From assembly GCA_023453665.1 (NCBI GenBank), contig JAEXTA010000226.1, forward strand, positions 1-25,424: 25,424 bases of DNA, given 5' to 3'. The stretch comes from Bacteroidota bacterium (GTDB taxonomy: Bacteria; Bacteroidota; Ignavibacteria; Ignavibacteriales; Ignavibacteriaceae). A model generated the notes under the pieces. It was not told the origin of the DNA. It saw only the letters and a list, made by a program, of their open reading frames with translations, and made no database searches. A program made the position numbers and the translations under genes. Positions 15,321 to 21,700 of this stretch are shown here, in pieces (position 1 is the stretch's first letter; each line of letters begins with the position of its first letter).

Positions 15321-16580
15321 TCACTTAGTTTTAAAAGCTCTCTCCATCATTGATTGCTCTCTTTTAGATATGCCGTACTTGTCTGCCAAAACTTTCCAAT
15401 CACTCACTTTACTTTTAATTACATCTATTATCTTTTTAGCTTTATGTTTGTCCAGTCTAAAATATTCTGCAACTTCAACAGCCAGTTCAAAATTTAATGA
15501 GTTATCAGTTTCAGAAATATTTAAACTTAATCCAGAGCCCGTTTCATTTGGATTAATATCATATGCAGGTGAAAGAATCCATCCTTTCTCTGTAAGTATA
15601 AATCCGTGATTTCTCAGATGATCATCTGTGTTAGATACACTAATACTAAACACTATTCGTTTCCATAATTCTTTCAGGTCTTCATTAACATTTGCACCAT
15701 TTGTAATGATAAAATCTGCAATTTCAATGTAACTCGCACCAGCATGACTATCCCTATTATCAGTGTATCCCAGCAGGGTCATTGCTGAAGCAAAATGAAT
15801 TCTTTGTGTTTTTTTTCTATCGAATCTTTTAACGAGAAATGTGTGATACTTATTTGCCAGTTTTTCAATCCTTGCTTCAGCGATATTCAGCCCACAACTT
15901 TTTGCCAGAGCATTTACTATCATTTCCCAGCCGCCGACATCTTTAGTATCGCTTGCACTTGGGAATTTTGCAATCCACAAATCATTTTTGCTGTCCTTTA
16001 CACTCGCTTTAGGGCGGGCACCACCGAGTGAGGATCCTGGAGCCATTAGCATATTCAACCATTTTAAATTCTCTTCATCGTTTATATCTTCTTCTAACCT
16101 TAAACTTGCAGCCTGCAGTTCATTTAATGATGTTATTGGAGGTGCAGCAAGTGACTTATCTTGATTTAGAAACAACCCCGTTTCATCTAACTTAAACCTT
16201 AATCCACCAGTCCTGTTCTCATCGTAAACACCCAGCAAATAGTCTGATTCCATTAATGTCCGTTCTTGTCGATTTTCACCTCTGGCCAGGATTGCCTCTC
16301 TTCTTCTCATCAATACTCTTCCCCAACGGTCAGGTGATGAATCAAGAAATAGTCCGAAGTTATTCTTATCATCGTTTAAATAATGTCGCCCGGAATAAAA
16401 CGATAAATCCGGATCAAGCACTTGTGCAAACTTTGATTTTAACCACTCCTCAGAATACTCGAAAGAAAATATCTCCTTCCCCTTAACAAGGTCAGCATAC
16501 AATATTCCAAGCAAAGCAGGTGGATTTTTTATTCCAATCCAATCAGCATAAACCAATATTTCTTTTCTTGTTTTTGCCAT
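15321..16580 (-). CDS. hipA: HipA-type Ser/Thr kinase toxin
   Basis: A HipA-fold kinase of about 419 residues (numbering below from the GTG at 16583). The N-terminal subdomain carries LLGILYADLVKGKEIFSFEY, LDPDLSFYSGRHY and FGLFLDSSPDRWGR. The kinase core has the P-loop-like APGSSLGGARPKA (about 181-193, with Ser184/185 as possible autophosphorylation sites), ATP-binding Lys206 (WIAKFPS), the catalytic loop SNTDDHLRNHGF (Asp320, Asn325) and the metal-binding AYDINP (Asp342). HipA toxins phosphorylate a translation target such as glutamyl-tRNA synthetase, stalling growth and giving persistence; the target here is unknown. The frame opens at GTG 16583, but AGGAT spacing favours ATG 16580. It lies 10 nt after the HipB gene. 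All catalytic residues appear intact. Confidence 0.93.
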   Translation of the reverse strand: MAKTRKEILVYADWIGIKNPPALLGILYADLVKGKEIFSFEYSEEWLKSKFAQVLDPDLSFYSGRHYLNDDKNNFGLFLDSSPDRWGRVLMRRREAILARGENRQERTLMESDYLLGVYDENRTGGLRFKLDETGLFLNQDKSLAAPPITSLNELQAASLRLEEDINDEENLKWLNMLMAPGSSLGGARPKASVKDSKNDLWIAKFPSASDTKDVGGWEMIVNALAKSCGLNIAEARIEKLANKYHTFLVKRFDRKKTQRIHFASAMTLLGYTDNRDSHAGASYIEIADFIITNGANVNEDLKELWKRIVFSISVSNTDDHLRNHGFILTEKGWILSPAYDINPNETGSGLSLNISETDNSLNFELAVEVAEYFRLDKHKAKKIIDVIKSKVSDWKVLADKYGISKREQSMMERAFKTK

Positions 16581-16590
16581 CACTTTAATC

Positions 16591-16890
16591 CTATGATTTC
16601 CTTTTGGGGGCTCTCTCTTTTATTGTCAATTTTGCGTCTTGTAATTTTCTGCCTAAGAGATCGTCTTTCGCCACATTCAGCAAATCATCTGCTAAACCAA
16701 GTATCGAAAGTACCTGTGCATAATTGCCCAGGCTTACATTAGGGTTACCTTTTTCTATTTCATATAACGTTGTTCTGCCAATGCCTGCTCTCTCTGCAAC
16801 TTGCCTGGTACTGAGTTTTCTTCTTAATCTGGCAAGTCTTAGATTTTCGCCAAGTTCATTTATGATCTTTTTTGTTTTAATCGTAACCAT
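16591..16890 (-). CDS. hipB: HipB-type XRE-family antitoxin
   Basis: A 99-residue DNA-binding protein with a central XRE helix-turn-helix: LGENLRLARLRRKLSTRQVA, ERAGIGRTTLYEIEKGNPNV, SLGNYAQVLSILGL (about residues 13-66). A charged tail follows (DDLLGRKLQDAKLTIKERAP). It neutralises the HipA kinase and, as a dimer, represses its own operon. Gene order (antitoxin first) and the short gap to hipA are those of classic hipBA. Two opposed near-identical operators flank the promoter upstream (16904-16919 and 16948-16963), supporting autoregulation. GAAAGAA precedes the ATG. Confidence 0.92.
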   Translation of the reverse strand: MVTIKTKKIINELGENLRLARLRRKLSTRQVAERAGIGRTTLYEIEKGNPNVSLGNYAQVLSILGLADDLLNVAKDDLLGRKLQDAKLTIKERAPKRKS

Positions 16891-16903
16891 TGTATTCTTT
16901 CGT

Positions 16904-16919
16904 TATAATGTTCGTTATA
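16904..16919. promoter_or_regulatory. hipBA operator 1
   Basis: TATAATGTTCGTTATA, with TATAA/TTATA arms around a 6-bp centre. It lies between the predicted start of transcription and the hipB ATG at 16890. It is the reverse-orientation twin of operator 2 (15 of 16 positions), which is strong evidence of a protein-binding site. The E. coli HipB operators (TATCC-N8-GGATA) have a similar outline. Confidence 0.65.
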
Positions 16920-16924
16920 CCGCA

Positions 16925-16932
16925 CAAATATA
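16925..16932 (-). promoter_or_regulatory. hipBA promoter, -7 box
   Basis: On the minus strand TATATTTG fits TAnnTTTG exactly; TTCG 20 bp upstream (inside operator 2) is one base off the -33 TTTG. Predicted start near 16921, about 30 nt before the hipB ATG. Both operators bracket it. Confidence 0.5.
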
Positions 16933-16947
16933 ATTACTTTTGTTCAA

Positions 16948-16963
16948 TATAGCGAACATTATA
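16948..16963. promoter_or_regulatory. hipBA operator 2
   Basis: TATAGCGAACATTATA; its reverse complement TATAATGTTCGCTATA differs from operator 1 at one base. Centre-to-centre distance from operator 1 is 44 bp, near four helical turns. It covers the -33 region of the hipBA promoter. A further ATGTTCGT core at 17083-17090 may be a degenerate third site. Confidence 0.65.
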
Positions 16964-17228
16964 CATCAAGTTTTGGGACGATAATTTTATCAATATAATA
17001 ATAGGTTTTATTAACAGGCACACAGGGGTGATATGATTTTACAATCAGAGTTGGAATCCGCTCTGTAAACACAAAAAATTTTATGTTCGTATAATGTCGA
17101 GCATCCACTCTTGCAAACTCTTAGTTATGTTTTATCCGCACATTTTGAACCCGGTGTGAGAGTAATAGAGTTCTCAATCAGCAGCGCTTAGGGTGAACGA
17201 CAAAAACTATAAATGTTTAATGTTTAGT
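16964..17228. other. Non-coding stretch upstream of hipB with a tRNA-like scrap
   Basis: No open reading frame with coding character is visible here. It contains an ATGTTCGT operator-like core (17083-17090). At 17173-17200 there is TCTCAATCAGCAG, CGC, TT and AGGGTGAACGA, which echoes the 3' half of the tRNA-Lys gene (TCTTAATCAGCAG ... CGCAGGGTGCACGA) in the same orientation with the T arm mostly missing. It may be the distal attachment scar of the decayed element, but the match is short. Confidence 0.35.
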
Positions 17229-17879
17229 TTAATCCGATCCTTTGATTCCGATTAAAAAATTATAAGAAATAAAAGAAAATTTGCCTACGTGCTCCATAGG
17301 GTATTTGTTTAACTCAGGAGTTACATTAAACTCAATGAAGAATTTGTTTAACATCAACTTAAAACCTGCTTTACCTGTCACTGATAATAACCATTCCTCC
17401 ATATACCACGGTGAGCGTTGAATGTTTTCTACACTTCCTTTTCCAATAAAATGAATATTATTCTCACCTATCGTATATCTAATATCAAATCCTAACAATG
17501 GAATTATTTTTAATTTTTCATTTAATGGAAATGAATATTGGAATACAAAAGGAACTCCTAAAATTAAATCGAAAATATCGTAACCCGAATAAACCATTTT
17601 ACCATTAATATCGTGACCTTCTGGAATATTGATTGTAGCATTCTTTATTCGTAGTTCAATACCCGAATAAGAACTTAATTCGTCCCTGGACATCAGATAA
17701 ATTTCAAGCCCGAGTATTAACCCTAATCTGGATTCATAGACGATCGGATAAATATTTAAGGTCTGTTCAGTTAATTTTGTATCAAAGAAAGTTCCGGCTT
17801 TGAATGATATTTGGGCAAGACTTAAATCTGAAAAGCAAAGTAAAATTAGGATTACGATAACAGCACAATTCTTTTTCAT
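17229..17879 (-). CDS. Exported protein, probable outer-membrane beta-barrel (paralog 1)
   Basis: A 216-residue protein with a clear signal peptide (MKKNCAVIVILILLCFSDLS then LAQ). The mature part has alternating beta strands and many aromatic residues (FVFQYSFPLNEKLKIIPLLG, FDIRYTIG, FFIEFNVTPELNKY, FSFISYNFLIGI), the look of an 8-stranded outer-membrane barrel. No named family recognised. It is a tandem paralog of the gene at 17974: the first 40 residues differ at only two positions, while the rest has diverged to roughly half identical (estimated by eye), with shared islands such as GHDINGKMVYSGYD, PLLGFD and EHVG. Ninety-four nt separate the genes. Expression and role unknown; a duplicated surface or outer-membrane component is inferred. 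Confidence 0.8.
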   Translation of the reverse strand: MKKNCAVIVILILLCFSDLSLAQISFKAGTFFDTKLTEQTLNIYPIVYESRLGLILGLEIYLMSRDELSSYSGIELRIKNATINIPEGHDINGKMVYSGYDIFDLILGVPFVFQYSFPLNEKLKIIPLLGFDIRYTIGENNIHFIGKGSVENIQRSPWYMEEWLLSVTGKAGFKLMLNKFFIEFNVTPELNKYPMEHVGKFSFISYNFLIGIKGSD

Positions 17880-17894
17880 ATAACCCCATTATTA
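17761..17894 (-). repeat. Near-identical 134-bp block, copy 1 (signal-peptide end and leader)
   Basis: Identical to 18512-18645 except for three bases. It covers the first 40 codons of paralog 1 and the 15-nt leader including the GGGGTTAT ribosome contact. Similarity beyond it, on both sides, is much lower. Confidence 0.85.
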
Positions 17895-17973
17895 TAAATT
17901 CTTCAGTAAATATAGTAGTTTGTTTGCTCAATATTCTTCAGAAATAAATAAATCTTATTACTATATTGTTTTC

Positions 17974-18630
17974 TTAGAACTCTTTTCCACTTATTCCCAC
18001 CATTATATTAAATGACATAAATGAATATTGACCCACATGCTCAATTGGATACTCTGAAATTTCCGGAGTTATATTAAACTCAAGAAAGAACCTGCTATAT
18101 GTAAACTTTACCCCGGCTCTACCAGATGCGGATAATATCGCATCATCCATATAGTATGGTAAATACTCAATGTTCTCTATACTTCCCCCTCGACTAAAAT
18201 GTATCATATCCTGATTCCAGGTAAATCTGAAATCAAATCCTAATAACGGAACAATTTTAATTTTTTCTGTTACCGGGAAAGCATATTCAAATACAAATGG
18301 AATGCCTAGCATATAGTCATACACATCGTAACCCGAATACACCATTTTACCATTAATGTCGTGACCTTGCGGCATGCCAAATGTTGTACTTCGAATCCGT
18401 AGCTCGACTCCGGAATACACACTAAAATCTTTTTGAGAAATGAAAAAAACCTCCAAACCTAAAATCAGACCCAGATTAAATTCATATTTGATTGGATAAA
18501 CTTTTGCTATAGTCTGTTCAGTTAATTTTGTATCAAAGAAAGTTCCGGCTTTGAATGATATTTGGGCAAGACTTAAATCTGAAAAGCAAAGTAAAATTAC
18601 AATTACGATACCAGCACAATTCTTTTTCAT
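17974..18630 (-). CDS. Exported protein, probable outer-membrane beta-barrel (paralog 2)
   Basis: A 218-residue paralog of the 17229 gene with the same signal peptide (MKKNCAGIVIVILLCFSDLS then LAQ) and the same strand pattern: LGLILGLEVFFISQ, YSGVELRIRS, GHDINGKMVYSGYD, IPFVFEYAFPVTEKIKIVPL, RFFLEFNITPEISEYPIEHV. It ends in EF; a terminal Phe is usual for outer-membrane barrels and supports that placement, while paralog 1 ends in Asp. The upstream regions of both genes are also related (TTGAGCAAA, then AAACTACTATAT on the minus strand), so the promoter was duplicated too. Together with the alpha-2-macroglobulin gene upstream on the same strand it may form an envelope cluster; the functional link is not shown. 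Confidence 0.8.
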   Translation of the reverse strand: MKKNCAGIVIVILLCFSDLSLAQISFKAGTFFDTKLTEQTIAKVYPIKYEFNLGLILGLEVFFISQKDFSVYSGVELRIRSTTFGMPQGHDINGKMVYSGYDVYDYMLGIPFVFEYAFPVTEKIKIVPLLGFDFRFTWNQDMIHFSRGGSIENIEYLPYYMDDAILSASGRAGVKFTYSRFFLEFNITPEISEYPIEHVGQYSFMSFNIMVGISGKEF

Positions 18631-18645
18631 ATAACCCCATTATTA
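18512..18645 (-). repeat. Near-identical 134-bp block, copy 2
   Basis: Partner of 17761-17894, three differences in 134 bp. Contains the leader and the first 40 codons of paralog 2. Confidence 0.85.
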
Positions 18646-18711
18646 AAATTCTTAAGTGATATAGTAGTTTATTTGCTCAATATATTTCAGAAAGAAAAAT
18701 ACCTTATTGTC

Positions 18712-18733
18712 ATTCTGATTTTTATTTCAGAAT
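18712..18733 (-). terminator. Possible weak hairpin after the alpha-2-macroglobulin gene
   Basis: ATTCTGA (18712-18718) and TCAGAAT (18727-18733) form a perfect 7-bp stem with an AT-rich 8-nt loop 16 nt past the stop. No T run follows directly on the minus strand, so termination strength is doubtful. Confidence 0.3.
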
Positions 18734-18748
18734 CAGATCTGTTTTTAA

Positions 18749-21700
18749 TTAATTCTTTTTCTCATCCAGAACTGTTATTTTTTTCACATCAGAATTACCG
18801 CCTATTTCAGGATAGTACATTAAATATCCCTGCGACGGCATCACACTATAATCACCGGGGATTTGTGCTTTCATGATGTAAGTAAACTCCATTATATTTT
18901 TACCATTCGTTACAAAAAAAGCTACTTTCTCATCGTGGTAGTCACGATCTGCATAAAACCATCGCCAGGAGTAGTAATATTGATTTCCGCTATATTCCGA
19001 TTCGTTTTCAATTTCGTATCTGCCGTTATCCTTAACAACTTCAAAGCCGGAGGGAAGCATATCTTCAACAATAAAATATTGCATATTGGTCAGTGTCGAT
19101 TGAACTGTGGTTTTAACAAAAATATCCTGTCCGGTTACTGCAAATCCCTCAAATTTATTTTTGGTATAAATTATTTTGTCTTCTAGTTGTTTTGGTTCGA
19201 GTATGAAATACTCCCGTGAGATACTAATTCCCGATTCATTATGTTTATTAATCCGGGCAGAAGAATAATATTCGAGGTTTCCGGAAAAATACAAACTGCC
19301 ATTCCCGGATTTTTCTATCCTGATGATGTTCTTGCCTGTTTGCAGGTCCTTGTCACTCAAATCAAAAGTTATTGCTTCTGAATAAATATCACCCGCCGTG
19401 AATTTTTTTGTTGCAATTTCTTTGTCATTTACAAATACTTTTACTGAAAAATCCACTTCGAGTTCTTTTGTAATTTTCAGGTAATCGGTTAAAGCAAACA
19501 ATACAACTGCTGTTTCCTGTGTTGATCTCCATGAAAAACCTTGTCTCCTTTTTAATAACCATTTGATTGCCCGTGAAGTTAATTGCGAATTACCTTCTGT
19601 ATTTAATATCGCTTTAACTGCAAACGCTGTAGTTTGTACCCCATCGTACTGCCAACTGTAAAGACTGTTATTCTTTTCCCAGTTAACGAGCGAATTTACT
19701 CCAGTAGCCTTCGCTTTAAGTTTTTGAATCACACTTTTTGCTTTCGGGAGCTGGTTCATATTCACCAAAGCCAGAGCCAGCAAAGAATATGAATACGAAT
19801 CCGGGTTTCTTAAAAGCAATGAATCAATTTTATTTATGTAAATGAGAGTGTCATAGTTCTGATCTTTTAGTGCAGTACTTAACACAAAAAGTGAATAAGA
19901 ACTTGTTACAATATCCATTGATTTGCCGGAAACTGAAATTTGTTTTTTTAGAAGATCTACCGAACGATTATATACATTATCATCAACAGCATAACCAATT
20001 TGACGCGCTAAACTAAGTCCATAAACTACATACGACGTCATATGAGGATTGGAGATATCGTTACTCCACCAGCCCCAGCCTCCATCACTATGCTGCATTG
20101 AATAAAGTCTTTTTAGTCCTGCAGATACATAAGCAGGCAGATTGTTTATCGTGTATGAATTTAATTGAACATTAAATTCTTTATAAGTATTTGCTACAAC
20201 AAGACTCGGGAGGAATCTGCTCATTGTCTGTTCAACACATCCATACGGATATCCGGCTAGTTCGTCAAGTGATTTTAGTATTGTACCAGCCAGCGAAGGG
20301 TTAACCGTAAACGAAAAAACTGAACTTCTCAGATCAGTATTTTCCGGAACGTAAAATGAAAGGGTGTCTGAGACCTCTAGTTTATGATACTCCGCTGTTA
20401 ATGATTCAAATTGTTTTATCCCGTTTGGAAGAATTGGAATGCTGACCTCCATAGCATCAGATTCTTCATTGGTCAACGCAGTGACTTTTAATTTTGCATC
20501 ACCAATTGGATAGTCAACAACAATTTTCCAATCAATTCTAAGTTCGCTGTTTGCCGGAATTTCGACTTCATAAAATTTCGTTCTGATGAATTCAGAATTT
20601 TCATAACCCTCTGAGTTAATTTTTGAACCAAGTATTGTAAGTTTATCCGATTCAAATTCTATCTTTGTTTTTTTAGATGAAGAGAGATAATTGTGAACAT
20701 TAGTCGAAATGATCAGCACATCATCCTGCCTGAAGAACCGCGGTGTTTCCATTCGAACAAGCAGGTCTTTTCTGCTGATAAACTTATCGGTCTTTTGTCC
20801 TACTTCGGTAAGTTTTGTAATACCACGGACTGTTGTTCTCCAGGTTGTCAGGTTATCGGGAATTTTAAAGTTCACTTTTGCTTTGCCATTGTTGTCGGTT
20901 ACAATGTGAGCTTTCCAGATCAGCGCATCAACAAAATTTGAACGGACATCGGGGGTTTTATATTCTTCGTCAACAACTCCGCTTTGAACACTTTCCACAT
21001 TGTTGATACCACGAACCGGAAGAACACTAATTTCGTCTGAAGAAATGAGCGAGATTGAGTTTGAGTTTGTGATGTTTTTATTAATCAGTTCTTTTTTACC
21101 AAATACAGTTATTGTCTCCAGGGTTGAGATATGGATTTTCTCCAGTTTTAAATCCAGTTTTATTTTATCTCTTATAAATAAACTGTTGAGCTCAACCTGC
21201 CCTCCTCCAAGTTTGCCGATTAATACTTTATATCGTCCCTCGCGTATATCACCTATGTGGTAATTACCCAGTGAATCAACCTTTCCCGAATAATTTTTTT
21301 TAAGTCCGTGCAACAACACGAAAATATCTGTCAACTTTTTCGTTGGATTTTCAAACTTAACTTTACCAAATAGTTCTCCATCATTTCTTATAAACTTTGA
21401 ATCCCCGGCATCTTCCTTGTATGAAGTATTGAAGTAATGCCTTTCATTGTGCCCAATTTTTCTGCATATGGAATTTGTGTTTCTGATGTTCAACGAATTA
21501 AATATTGGTATATAACTGTAACGGGAAGAATAAAAATTAATTTCTATAGGTTTAGTTATGTCTTCCTCTATTGAATAAATACTTTCATCAATAATGCCCA
21601 AAGACAATTCTGTATCTTTAACCGGGTTTCCTTTTTGATCACGTACATCAACATTGTACTCAGCAGTATCCCCGGGTTTAAATATTTTTTGAGATGGAGT

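Noticed and set aside
15310..15609. Plus-strand 99-codon frame opposite hipA
   Set aside because: Mirror of the HipA C-terminus; hydrophobic composition comes from the reverse complement of the coding strand.
17144..17154. TTGAACCCGG, resembling an antisense tRNA T arm
   Set aside because: Too short and with no matching acceptor or anticodon arms, so not a tRNA gene.
18863..19186. Plus-strand open frame of 107 codons inside the alpha-2-macroglobulin gene
   Set aside because: Antisense shadow of a strongly supported gene, with no domain or ribosome site.
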